From Nemertoderma westbladi (taxonomy: Eukaryota; Xenacoelomorpha; Nemertodermatida; Nemertodermatidae), in contig JAUCBJ010006484.1 in NCBI GenBank assembly GCA_032718475.1, forward strand, positions 1-27,279: 27,279 nt of DNA, given 5' to 3'. Of this stretch, positions 1 through 10,130 are shown in pieces (position 1 is the stretch's first letter; each line of letters starts with the position of its first letter). The position numbers and the translations under genes are program-made. A model generated the notes under the pieces. The model saw nothing but the letters and a program-made list of their open reading frames with translations. It searched no databases and had not been told where the DNA came from.

Positions 1-220
1 CACGTGCTGCGCGAAGGGCACATCATCCTCTGCAGCCGTAAAATTTACATAACATTAAATACACGACCTGGGGTGTCTGTCTGTAGATTTTCCTGCAAAT
101 TGGACGAAAATTGAGGAAATGGTGCAGGTGCACTGACATTTGAAAACATGCAAAAATTCACTTTTCGAGATAAAAGCCATAAACTCATGATTTTCTATCG
201 TGCTGCTTGAAGTGGAAAAT
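1..220. other. Non-coding flank, no gene seen
   Basis: No convincing coding region or RNA gene is visible here. The last nine bases, 212-220 (GTGGAAAAT), form the left copy of the target duplication of the element that starts at 221. The segment 69-115 (GTGTCTGTCTG and following) loosely resembles 1446-1480 on the other side of that element. That could mean the element landed inside an older repeat, but the similarity is too weak to rely on. Confidence 0.5.
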
Positions 221-1385
221 GGGTCCTACTAAATACTACAAAAAGCACAAAAAAAGCACAAAAAAGCACAAAAAAGGTAAAAAAAAGCACAAAAAAGTAA
301 AAAAAAAAGCACAAAAAAGCAAACTGATCGTTTATTGAGCTTGTAATAGAACAGATGATAGAAGCAATATCATGTAGTGCAGTAGTGTCTAGGCTACCGG
401 AACGATAATCACATGTCCAGTATGCTTTCATGTCATATAGCTGCCAGTGAGTGAGCACCAGCACGAGCACTTACATAGGTACAGCCCTACAGCCCTACCA
501 CGAGCACCCAAGTGCAATATCAGGCTAATGTCAGAATGTAAAGATGGTTCAATTCAAATATCAGGATAGAACTTATAATACTGTAATAGACTTTGTTATT
601 GTCACATTATGTCAACTTATCAGCGTTCTGGTTAATTACTTTAATTTATTCACCGATAAATCGACATACTGTACAATTATCACATCACGGTCTGCCCGAA
701 CCTCTCGAGTGGGTGATCGATAACGTATGATGATATTAGTCATACCGGTAGTCATACTTGCAAGAATCTCGCTTAGGTCGGAACTGCCTTGGTTACGATA
801 TCTGCGTCTGTTGGAAACACAGTTCCTGCCTGGGTTTAACCACTGCTGTTGTAACACTACTGTATACTTTGAAATTTCTATAACTGCCAGATTGTTTGCA
901 ATGTTGTTTAGGAGTTCATGCGTACTTATCTTATGTCAATATTCTATTTTATTTTACCTTAATTAACGACCCCCATGAGTGCCTTAGATCCTGGGTGTTC
1001 TTTCCCACGATCGTAATTTACTGTAGTTTTATTAAGCTATTAATCTATACTATATGTGTTTTATTATGTTTATTTTCTTATTATATTTATTATGGTTATT
1101 TACATACTGTAGGTCAGAACATTACAAATTAATCAATCATAGGCGTATGGGTTACCTTCGTATGTGGGGGGTGTCTGTAACAATATCTCTTATATTTTCG
1201 CCCCCCCCCCCCCCCCCATGTCTCTTGATGTGAGAATGTTTTTTTGTGCTTTTTTTTTACTTTTTTGTGCTTTTTTTTACCTTTTTTGTGCTTTTTTTGT
1301 GCTTTTTTGTGCTTTTCTTGACTTTATTGTGCTTTTTTGTGCTTGTTCAGTTGTTTTGTGCTTTTTGTAGTATTTAGTAGGACCC
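221..1385. mobile_element. Non-autonomous TIR DNA transposon, MULE-like, 1.17 kb
   Basis: The two ends are inverted copies. The left end begins GGGTCCTACTAAATACTAC followed by AAAAAGCACAAAA, and the right end, 1354-1385, is its exact reverse complement over about 32 bases. The similarity continues inward as repeated AAAAAAGCAC blocks (left arm to about 332, right arm from about 1240), giving arms of roughly 110-145 bp. The element is bounded by a perfect 9-bp direct repeat, GTGGAAAAT, at 212-220 and 1386-1394, which reads as a target-site duplication. Nine-base duplications with long inverted repeats are typical of Mutator-like (MuDR) elements. No transposase-like frame is present, so mobility would have to come from elsewhere. 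The superfamily call is inference; the inverted ends and the duplication are seen directly. A similar GGGT end with a 9-bp duplication occurs at 24850-25079. Confidence 0.8.
1201..1217 (+). repeat. Poly-C run (17 C)
   Basis: An uninterrupted run of 17 C lies inside the TIR element, just before its right arm. The exact length is uncertain because homopolymers of this size are often miscalled. Confidence 0.9.
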
Positions 1386-1394
1386 GTGGAAAAT

Positions 1395-2150
1395 CGCCTA
1401 ATTAAAAAAAAATTTCTGTGAAGAAGTTACACATAGGTCAGAGAGTGTCTGTATGAAATTTGAGACAAATCGGTCCAAAGATGACCACTGGACTGGCGCC
1501 TGGGGAAAGGTGTATGTCACTGTGCCTCAAATGTGATAGAACCATTACAGCATTACACCAAATCACATCAAATCACACTAAATCCAGAAATCACAAAAAA
1601 TCACACAAAGTCAAAAAGATCAAAACCTCAAAAAATAATTTTTATTTTTTTTTCAAATCGTTTATTGTTTTGGTTCCTTTTGGCTACCACTGTAACCCGC
1701 CTGCCTGCTCCTTTCTGCCTTTACTTTTCAAATTTTTTTTGTGATCTGGTGTCATTTGTTGTGATTTGGTCTATAATTTGCAGAATTTAGGTACCTAGGT
1801 AGAGTAGACTGTAGGTAGGTAAGATTATTACAATCATCTCAGCATCTTGTCTGCTTGTTCATTACTGGTACCGTACTTTCTAAGTGGTTTGCCACGGGAA
1901 CTAGTAAACTATTAAAAAAAAAATTTAATGCAGGCCCCCGAACAGGAATGTCCCGGATCTTTAGTGTATGTTGATAATTTAACATGATTTGATAATGGGG
2001 GTGTCTGGGTGTAAAGTGGGGAACGCCTCAAAATTAGTAAACTTGCAATTGTTAAACCCAGTTGCCAGTTAATTTCGTTCAAATTACCACTCTTTACTCG
2101 CCAGGCACTGCGGCCCCAGGTTGGAATTTATGTAGAGTTTGCTCAACATG
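1395..2150. other. Non-coding, AT-rich, no gene seen
   Basis: Only short frames without recognisable domains occur here. The stretch holds the inverted repeat at 1557-1770 and a segment (about 1655-1720, with TTTATTGTTTTGGTT and CCACTGTAACC) that is similar to the interior of the small element near 24975-25040. This suggests a dispersed repeat family. Confidence 0.5.
1557..1770. repeat. Imperfect inverted repeat, possible decayed MITE
   Basis: The sequence at 1557-1584 (ACCAAATCACATCAAATCAC and on) matches the reverse complement of 1743-1770 at about 24 of 28 positions. The 160-bp interior contains AAATCAC-type repeats and a T-rich tract. No clear target duplication is seen at the borders, so the ends may lie further out. 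A decayed miniature TIR element is plausible but not established. Confidence 0.4.
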
Positions 2151-2262
2151 TGTGGCGCGCATTTAGGATCCTGGCGCGAAGGAACAGGGGTGTGTGGCGC
2201 GCATTTAGGATCCTGGCGCGAAGGAACAGGGGTGTGTGGCGCGCATTTAGGATCCTGGCGCG
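2151..2262. repeat. Tandem repeat, 42 bp x 2.7
   Basis: Copies start at 2151, 2193 and 2235 and are essentially identical. Each begins TGTGGCGCGC, then ATTTAGGATCCTGGCGCG; the first two continue with AAGGAACAGGGGTG. The GGCGCGC core recurs three more times at 3194-3254, nearer the gene. Confidence 0.95.
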
Positions 2263-3193
2263 GAAATGGATGTCATGTTCATGTACCGGTACAGTAGCAA
2301 AATGCACTGGCATGGCAACATATCCAATCCAGCCACTCTACTTGAAATTATACCGGTCTGCCAGTAGATTTTTTTTTATTCTATTCAATTTTTTTTTTAT
2401 TTCTATTTTTAAAAAGAGTTGGGCCTAGGCCTTAAAAATTTTCGCTCGCTTCGCTCGCGTTTGTGTTTTATGCGGTATGCCTGCCTACTGTACGCTCTAG
2501 GCCTACTCTTATTCATCATTCTAATAACTATAATAGGGATATTGGATTACAGTGATATTTTATTACTGTATTACAGTATTTGTTTATTAACCTATAGAAG
2601 TAGTTCCGTGCCTTGAACTGTTTTGCACTCCCATGTTTTGCACATTATGGACAAACCGACAGATTGAGCATTGAAGGTACCTTACCGTATTCTATCCACG
2701 TTAATCATCATGGCCAATCAGGCCAAAGTTTTAATGTCTTTCAAAATATGAGTTGTTTGAAAGGTTTTTCAATTGTTCACACCAATCAGCCAATATAGCT
2801 TAAAACCCCGATTCAGCAGATTTTCCGTGCTCGCTACACTCCTGCACTCGCGATTTAATTCATAATCACATCTGTAGGTAAAAAATAGTCGGTTGACCAA
2901 AAAAATCTTGCTTGCTACGCTCGCAATTTAATCACATATGTATTTAAAAACAGTCGGTTGACATACAGGTACTACAGTATCTGAATATTACAGTATTACT
3001 GTACGCCTATTCATGTTTACATTTCTGCAAATTTTTCTTGCTCGCTGCGCTCGCATTTTCATTTTAAAATACTGTAGGAGTGGCAGAGTGGGTCTAGCTT
3101 TAGGTCTGTCTGTAGCGTAGGTACGGTACTGCAGTATAAACTGATAAATGATTACAATAATTGCAAAATTTAATGGTCAATCTTTCAATGGTT
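2263..3193. other. Non-coding upstream DNA with dispersed motifs
   Basis: No gene is seen. The stretch holds short GCTCGCTNCGCTCGC-type motifs (2441-2459 and 2829-3057) and many TACTGTA/TACAGTA words. It may contain the promoter or a 5' UTR intron of the downstream gene, but no TATA box or initiator can be assigned with confidence. Confidence 0.4.
2829..3057. repeat. Diverged direct repeats with TCGCTNCGCTCGC motif
   Basis: Two diverged copies run from about 2829 to 2897 and 2910 to 2962. Each has a GCTNGCTAC...CTCGC motif, then a TTTAAT...ATCACAT stretch, then AGTCGGTTGAC. A third copy of the head motif (CTTGCTCGCTGCGCTCGC) lies at 3038-3055, and a fourth version lies at 2441-2459. They look like fragments of a dispersed repeat family. 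Confidence 0.55.
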
Positions 3194-3254
3194 GGCGCGC
3201 ATTGAATGTCATGGCTGGCGCGCTTTTCGTTTAACCAGAATCCGTGTGGCGCGC
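3194..3254 (+). promoter_or_regulatory. Three GGCGCGC motifs upstream of CLASP
   Basis: GGCGCGC occurs at 3194-3200, 3217-3223 and 3248-3254 in otherwise AT-rich DNA, 150-210 bp upstream of the start codon. GGCGCG cores resemble E2F-family sites (TTTSSCGC), although none of the three has the full TTT flank. The same core appears in the 42-bp repeat at 2151-2262. A role in the expression of this mitotic gene is inference only. Confidence 0.25.
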
Positions 3255-3339
3255 TTTTTGTCAATATTCCATATAGTCTCTTTACTCTAATCGAAATCTA
3301 CTCATTTAATCAGTAGATCTATACTTTATGTAATTCTAC

Positions 3340-3366
3340 TTATATAATTATATATTCTACTGCTAG
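3340..3366 (+). promoter_or_regulatory. Possible 3' splice acceptor of a 5' UTR intron
   Basis: The sequence TATATTCTACTGCTAG ends in CTAG at 3366, 40 bases before the chosen ATG, after a T/A-rich run. This could be the acceptor of a 5' UTR intron or of a trans-spliced leader. It could equally be chance in AT-rich DNA. Confidence 0.25.
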
Positions 3367-3405
3367 TTGAATACGTTGACGGTAACTCAAGATCGTGGTT
3401 TAACC

Positions 3406-5049
3406 ATGGGTGATTTAGACAAGATTGTTGAGTCTCTCAATAAACAAGACTTTCAAGCGAAAGTAGATGCTGCATCGGACGTTGTTCAATATTTATCTAC
3501 GAACCCTAAACTTTCCGGTACGGATTTGGACCGTCTCGTGGACGGTTTAAGTGGGGCACTGACGGTCAGCAGTTTTAAAGTATGTTTAAGTTCTTTAGAC
3601 GCATTGATTGCGTTAGTTGAACGACTCAGGTCCAAATTGAAACTCCATGTCAATACAATAATTAATCCATTGATTGACAGAATGGGAGATAATAAAGACC
3701 AAGTGCGAGAGAAAACTCAGACTTTATTTCTCGCTCTAATGGGGTGCGCTGCTACTCCGCAATACGTTTGGGACCGACTAACACCATCTACATTCTCCCA
3801 CAAAAACTACAGAATCAGAGAGGAAACCACAAAACTCCTCCCCTGTACATTGGCTTCTTTCCATACGACTTCGGTATCGCTCGGTAAAATCCTTCCCAAC
3901 CTCGTTCCCCTCCTTTCCGATCCCAACATTTCCGTGCGTGAGTCCGCTGTGGAGGCTGTCCTCGATATCTGGCGACATATCGGCGATCGCCTACTCACCG
4001 ACCTATCCCGAACCAACATCCAACCCGCCAAGGTTGCCATAATCAACGCCAAGGTCGACACTCTTAAACGATTGGGGGACGTTAACCCGCGGGATAACGT
4101 GAATGTTTACGTCGTATCCGATGTCCAGAGATCTAACCCTACCACTGGGTCTCGCCCAGCCCCCCAGACCAAGCCATCGCGCGTCGCAATAAACGGGGGC
4201 CACAAACTGCGACCGCTGAGCAGCAAGTCCACCGGCGCGTCTGCCGGCGGTATCACAGAGGACGACTTCGAGAAAGCCTTCATCGATATATCACCTACGA
4301 CAATCAGCTCATCGAGACAGGCAGAGGAAGAGTTCACTAAGATCAAGGAGATTCTATCCAACGAACGGAACGATTGGGAACAGCGGGTGAAAGCGCTTCG
4401 TAAGATTCGCTCCATGGTTGTCGGAGGCATCATGTCGTTGGATAACTTCAATCACGAACTGCGAGGACTCGAGGACGTTTTCTGTATCTCCGTCAAGGAC
4501 CTCCGTTCCCAGGTCTGTCGGGAGTGCTGCATCACCTTGGCTTTCCTCGCCACCAAACTCGGCTCGAGTTTCTCGCACACCGCCGAGATCGTTCTCCCAA
4601 CGATCTTCGGTCTTCTAGTTTCCAGCGCCAAGATCATCTCGACATCCGCCTCCGTATGCATCAACATAATCCTCCGACACACCCAGTCCTACAGACTCAT
4701 CCCGGTCCTCCTATCGTACACCTCCTCCAAGGCCGTCTTCATCCGCAGACAGGCCCTTCTCAGTCTCGAGGAGATCCTCCGCATCTGGAATCGCGAGTCA
4801 ATGACGAAACACGTCGCCTTGATTAAAGATTCCATCATAAAAGCGATTAGCGACGCTGACGGTGAGGTCCGAGCGACCGCTCGGAAGGTCTACTGGGCGT
4901 TTAACGAGCACTTCCCGAAGGAGGCCGCCGTTATAATGAACACGTTGGACTCTGCCAAGCAGCGCATGTTGAAAGGGAACTTATCCGGTGCCGGTTCCAT
5001 CAACAGTCTCGCCAACGCTAGATCATCGGGTTCCATTACCAGTTCCCAG
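3406..5049 (+). CDS. CLASP: CLASP microtubule plus-end protein, coding exon 1 (TOG1-TOG2)
   Basis: N-terminal half of a CLIP-associating protein. CLASPs bind tubulin through TOG domains and promote microtubule rescue and stability at plus ends, kinetochores and the cell cortex. The ATG at 3406 was chosen because its context is AACCATGG and the protein then aligns with CLASP N-termini; the frame is open upstream only to 3367 without an ATG. Residues 1-225 form TOG1 (LDRLVDGL at 41-48, TPQYVWDRL at 117-125, SDPNISVRESAVEAV at 171-185). Residues 226-285 are a Ser/Pro-rich linker. Residues 286-525 form TOG2, with NDWEQRVKALRKIRS at 322-336 (the tubulin-facing Trp/Arg loop), KDLRSQVCRE at 364-373 and SDADGEVRATARKVYWAF at 482-499. 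The exon ends in phase 0 at GSITSSQ, residue 548, at the first CAG|GTAAGT. No internal intron is needed. Downstream donors could extend the exon in frame into the repeat array. Confidence 0.93.
4993..5049 (+). repeat. Probable progenitor of the array unit in exon 1
   Basis: GGTTCCATCAACAGTC at 4993 and GGTTCCATTACCAGTT at 5029 lie 36 bases apart and encode GSINS and GSITS. The second is the exon part of the minisatellite unit and the first looks like an older, diverged relative. This suggests an exonic Ser-rich mini-duplication existed before the intron-spanning expansion. Confidence 0.45.
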
Positions 5050-5055
5050 GTAAGT
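5047..5055 (+). promoter_or_regulatory. First 5' splice site of the CLASP intron
   Basis: CAG|GTAAGT, with the cut after 5049, matches all nine bases complementary to the U1 snRNA 5' end. It falls between codons (phase 0), as does the acceptor at 20658. It is only the first of several hundred near-identical donors, so this choice is the most economical one rather than proven. Confidence 0.7.
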
Positions 5056-5871
5056 TCCGTTGATTCCATTACCAGTTCCCATGTAAGTTCCGTTGGTTCC
5101 ATTACCAGTTCCCAGGTAAGTTCCGTTGGTTCCATTACTAGTTCCCATGTAAGTTCCGTTGGTTCCATTACCAGTTCCCAGGTAAGTTCCGTTGGTTCCA
5201 TTACCAGTTCCCAGGTAAGTTCCGTTGGTTCCATTACCAGTTCCCAGGTAAGTTCCGTTGGTTCCATTACCAGTTCCCATGTAAGTTCCGTTGGTTCCAT
5301 TACCAGTTCCCATGTAAGTTCCGTTGGTTCCATTACCAGTTCCCAGGTAAATTCCGTTGGTTCCATTACTAGTTCCCATGTAAGTTCCGTTGGTTCCATT
5401 ACCAGTTCCCAGGTAAGTTCCGTTGGTTCCATTACCAGTTCCCAGGTAAGTTCCGTTGGTTCCATTACCAGTTCCCAGGTAAGTTCCGTTGGTTCCATTA
5501 CCAGTTCCCAGGTAAGTTCCGTTGGTTCCATTACCAGTTCCCAGGTAAGTTCCGTTGGTTCCATTACTAGTTCCCATGTAAGTTCCGTTGGTTCCATTAC
5601 CAGTTCCCATGTAAGTTCCGTTGGTTCCATTACCAGTTCCCAGGTAAGTTTCGTTGATTCCATTACCAGTTCCCAGGTAAGTTCCGTTGGTTCCATTACC
5701 AGTTCCCAGGTAAGTTCCGTTGGTTCCATTACCAGTTCCCAGGTAAGTTCCGTTGGTTCCATTACCAGTTCCCAGGTAAGTTCCGTTGGTTCCATTACCA
5801 GTTCCCAGGTAAGTTCCGTTGGTTCCATTACCAGTTCCCATGTAAGTTCCGTTGGTTCCATTACCAGTTCC

Positions 5872-8760
5872 CAGGTAAGTTCCGTTGGTTCCATTACCAG
5901 TTCCCAGGTAAGTTCCGTTGGTTCCATTACCAGTTCCCAGGTAAGTTCCGTTGGTTCCATTACCAGTTCCCAGGTAAGTTCCGTTGGTTCCATTACCAGT
6001 TCCCATGTAAGTTCCGTTGGTTCCATTACCAGTTCCCAGGTAAGTTCCGTTGGTTCCATTACCAGTTCCGTTGGTTCCATTACCAGTTCCCATGTAAGTT
6101 CCGTTGGTTCCATTACCAGTTCCCATGTAAGTTCCGTTGGTTCCATTACCAGTTCCCATGTAAGTTCCGTTGGTTCCATTACCAGTTCCCATGTAAGTTC
6201 CGTTGGTTCCATTACCAGTTCCCATGTAAGTTCCGTTGGTTCCATTACCAGTTCCCATGTAAGTTCCGTTGGTTCCATTACCAGTTCCCAGGTAAGTTCT
6301 GTTGGTTCCATTACCAGTTCCCAGGTAAGTTCCGTTGGTTCCATTACCAGTTCCCAGGTAAGTTCCGTTGGTTCCATTACCAGTTCCCAGGTAAGTTCCG
6401 TTGGTTCCATTACCAGTTCCGTTGGTTCCATTACCAGTTCCCAGGTAAGTTCCGTTGGTTCCATTACCAGTTCCCAGGTAAGTTCCGTTGGTTCCATTAC
6501 CAGTTCCCATGTAAGTTCCGTTGGTTCCATTACCAGTTCCCAGGTAAGTTCCGTTGGTTCCATTACCAGTTCCGTTGGTTCCATTACCTGTTCCGTTGGT
6601 TCCATTACCTGTTCCCATGTAAGTTCCGTTGGTTCCATTACCAGTTCCAAGGTAAGTTCCGTTGGTTCCATTACCAGTTCCCATGTAAGTTCCGTTGGTT
6701 CCATTACCTGTTCCCATGTAAGTTCCGTTGGTTCTATTACCAGTTCCCAGGTAAGTTCTGTTGGTTCCATTACCAGTTCCCAGGTAAGTTCCGTTGGTTC
6801 CTTTACCAGTTCCCAGGTAAGTTCCGTTGGTTCCATTACCAGTTCCCAGGTAAGTTCCGTTGGTTCCATTACCAGTTCCGTTGGTTCCATTACCAGTTCC
6901 CAGGTAAGTTCCGTTGGTTCCATTACCAGTTCCCAGGTAAGTTCCGTTGGTTCCATTACCAGTTCCCATGTAAGTTCCGTTGGTTCCATTACCAGTTCCC
7001 ATGTAAGTTCCGTTGGTTCCATTACCAGTTCCCATGTAAGTTCCGTTGGTTCCATTACCAGTTCCCAGGTAAGTTCCGTTGATTCCATTACCAGTTCCCA
7101 TGTAAGTTCCGTTGGTTCCATTACCAGTTCCCAGGTAAGTTCCGTTGGTTCCATTACCAGTTCCCAGGTAAGTTCCGTTGGTTCCATTACTAGTTCCCAG
7201 GTAAGTTCCGTTGGTTCCATTACCAGTTCCCATGTAAGTTCCGTTGGTTCCATTACCAGTTCCCAGGTAAGTTCCGTTGGTTCCATTACCAGTTCCCAGG
7301 TAAGTTCCGTTGGTTCCATTACCAGTTCCCAGGTAAGTTCCGTTGGTTCCATTACCAGTTCCCATGTAAGTTCCGTTGGTTCCATTACCAGTTCCCAGGT
7401 AAGTTCCGTTGGTTCCATTACCAGTTCCGTTGGTTCCATTACCAGTTCCCATGTAAGTTCCGTTGGTTCCATTACCAGTTCCCATGTAAGTTCCGTTGGT
7501 TCCATTACCAGTTCCCATGTAAGTTCCGTTGGTTCCATTACCAGTTCCCATGTAAGTTCCGTTGGTTCCATTACCAGTTCCCATGTAAGTTCCGTTGGTT
7601 CCATTACCAGTTCCCATGTAAGTTCCGTTGGTTCCATTACCAGTTCCCAGGTAAGTTCTGTTGGTTCCATTACCAGTTCCCAGGTAAGTTCCGTTGGTTC
7701 CATTACCAGTTCCCAGGTAAGTTCCGTTGGTTCCATTACCAGTTCCCAGGTAAGTTCCGTTGGTTCCATTACCAGTTCCGTTGGTTCCATTACCAGTTCC
7801 CAGGTAAGTTCCGTTGGTTCCATTACCAGTTCCCAGGTAAGTTCCGTTGGTTCCATTACCAGTTCCCATGTAAGTTCCGTTGGTTCCATTACCAGTTCCC
7901 AGGTAAGTTCCGTTGGTTCCATTACCAGTTCCGTTGGTTCCATTACCTGTTCCGTTGGTTCCATTACCTGTTCCCATGTAAGTTCCGTTGGTTCCATTAC
8001 CAGTTCCAAGGTAAGTTCCGTTGGTTCCATTACCAGTTCCCATGTAAGTTCCGTTGGTTCCATTACCTGTTCCCATGTAAGTTCCGTTGGTTCTATTACC
8101 AGTTCCCAGGTAAGTTCTGTTGGTTCCATTACCAGTTCCCAGGTAAGTTCCGTTGGTTCCTTTACCAGTTCCCAGGTAAGTTCCGTTGGTTCCATTACCA
8201 GTTCCCAGGTAAGTTCCGTTGGTTCCATTACCAGTTCCGTTGGTTCCATTACCAGTTCCCAGGTAAGTTCCGTTGGTTCCATTACCAGTTCCCAGGTAAG
8301 TTCCGTTGGTTCCATTACCAGTTCCCATGTAAGTTCCGTTGGTTCCATTACCAGTTCCCATGTAAGTTCCGTTGGTTCCATTACCAGTTCCCATGTAAGT
8401 TCCGTTGGTTCCATTACCAGTTCCCAGGTAAGTTCCGTTGATTCCATTACCAGTTCCCATGTAAGTTCCGTTGGTTCCATTACCAGTTCCCAGGTAAGTT
8501 CCGTTGGTTCCATTACCAGTTCCCAGGTAAGTTCCGTTGGTTCCATTACTAGTTCCCAGGTAAGTTCCGTTGGTTCCATTACCAGTTCCCATGTAAGTTC
8601 CGTTGGTTCCATTACCAGTTCCCAGGTAAGTTCCGTTGATTCCATTACCAGTTCCCAGGTAAGTTCCGTTGGTTCCATTACCAGTTCCCAGGTAAGTTTC
8701 GTTGGTTCCATTACCAGTTCCCAGGTAAGTTCCGTTGATTCCATTACCAGTTCCCAGGTA
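5872..8760 (+). repeat. Higher-order duplication inside the array, offset 1359 bp
   Basis: Rare variants recur at a fixed distance of 1359 bp. The double short unit with ACCTGTTCC is at 6581 and 7940, GGTTCTATT at 6731 and 8090, CTTTACCAG at 6801 and 8160, the GATTCC variant at 7081 and 8440, and the TTCTG variant at 6297 and 7656. The first copy is about 5.9-7.3 kb and the second about 7.3-8.7 kb. The borders are approximate because neighbouring units are nearly identical. Confidence 0.85.
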
Positions 8761-10130
8761 AGTTTCGTTGGTTCCATTACCAGTTCCCAGGTAAGTTCCG
8801 TTGGTTCCATTACCAGTTCCCATGTAAGTTCCGTTGGTTCCATTACCAGTTCCCAGGTAAGTTCCGTTGGTTCCATTACCAGTTCCGTTGGTTCCATTAC
8901 CAGTCCCATGTAAGTTCCGTTGGTTCCATTACCAGTTCCCATGTAAGTTCCGTTGGTTCCATTACCAGTTCCCAGGTAAGTTCTGTTGGTTCCATTACCA
9001 GTTCCCAGGTAAGTTCCGTTGGTTCCATTACCAGTTCCCAGGTAAGTTCCGTTGGTTCATTACCAGTTCCCAGGTAAGTTCCGTTGGTTCCATTACCAGT
9101 TCCCATGTAAGTTCCGTTGGTTCCATTACCAGTTCCCAGGTAAGTTCCGTTGGTTCCTTTACCAGTTCCCAGGTAAGTTCCGTTGGTTCCATTACCAGTT
9201 CCCAGGTAAGTTCCGTTGGTTCCATTACCAGTTCCGTTGGTTCCATTACCAGTTCCCAGGTAAGTTCCGTTGGTTCCATTACCAGTTCCCAGGTAAGTTC
9301 CGTTGGTTCCATTACCAGTTCCCATGTAAGTTCCGTTGGTTCCATTACCAGTTCCCATGTAAGTTCCGTTGGTTCCATTACCAGTTCCCATGTAAGTTCC
9401 GTTGGTTCCATTACCAGTTCCCAGGTAAGTTCCGTTGATTCCATTACCAGTTCCCATGTAAGTTCCGTTGGTTCCATTACCAGTTCCCAGGTAAGTTCCG
9501 TTGGTTCCATTACCAGTTCCCAGGTAAGTTCCGTTGGTTCCATTACTAGTTCCCAGGTAAGTTCCGTTGGTTCCATTACCAGTTCCCATGTAAGTTCCGC
9601 TGGTTCCATTACCAGTTCCCAGGTAAGTTCCGTTGATTCCATTACCAGTTCCCAGGTAAGTTCCGTTGGTTCCATTACCAGTTCCCAGGTAAGTTTCGTT
9701 GGTTCCATTACCAGTTCCCAGGTAAGTTCCGTTGATTCCATTACCAGTTCCCAGGTAAGTTTCGTTGGTTCCATTACCAGTTCCCAGGTAAGTTCCGTTG
9801 GTTCCATTACCAGTTCCCATGTAAGTTCCGTTGGTTCCATTACCAGTTCCCAGGTAAGTTCCGTTGGTTCCATTACCAGTTCCGTTGGTTCCATTACCAG
9901 TCCCATGTAAGTTCCGTTGGTTCCATTACCAGTTCCCATGTAAGTTCCGTTGGTTCCATTACCAGTTCCCAGGTAAGTTCTGTTGGTTCCATTACCAGTT
10001 CCCAGGTAAGTTCCGTTGGTTCCATTACCAGTTCCCAGGTAAGTTCCGTTGGTTCATTACCAGTTCCCAGGTAAGTTCCGTTGGTTCCATTACCAGTTCC
10101 CATGTAAGTTCCGTTGGTTCCATTACCAGT
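8110..10130 (+). repeat. Higher-order duplication inside the array, offset 997 bp
   Basis: The 1-base-loss unit CAGTCCCATG is at 8901 and 9898, a second 1-base loss (GGTTCATT) at 9054 and 10051, CTTTACCAG at 8160 and 9157, and the GATTCC variant at 8440 and 9437. All pairs are 997 bp apart. A distance of 997 equals 29 long plus 2 short units minus two lost bases, so whole units were duplicated together with their frameshifts. Confidence 0.85.

Noticed and set aside
195-1370. Short frames within the TIR element as a transposase remnant
   Set aside because: All are short and low in complexity (Phe/Cys-rich from the T-rich arms), with no catalytic motif or domain.
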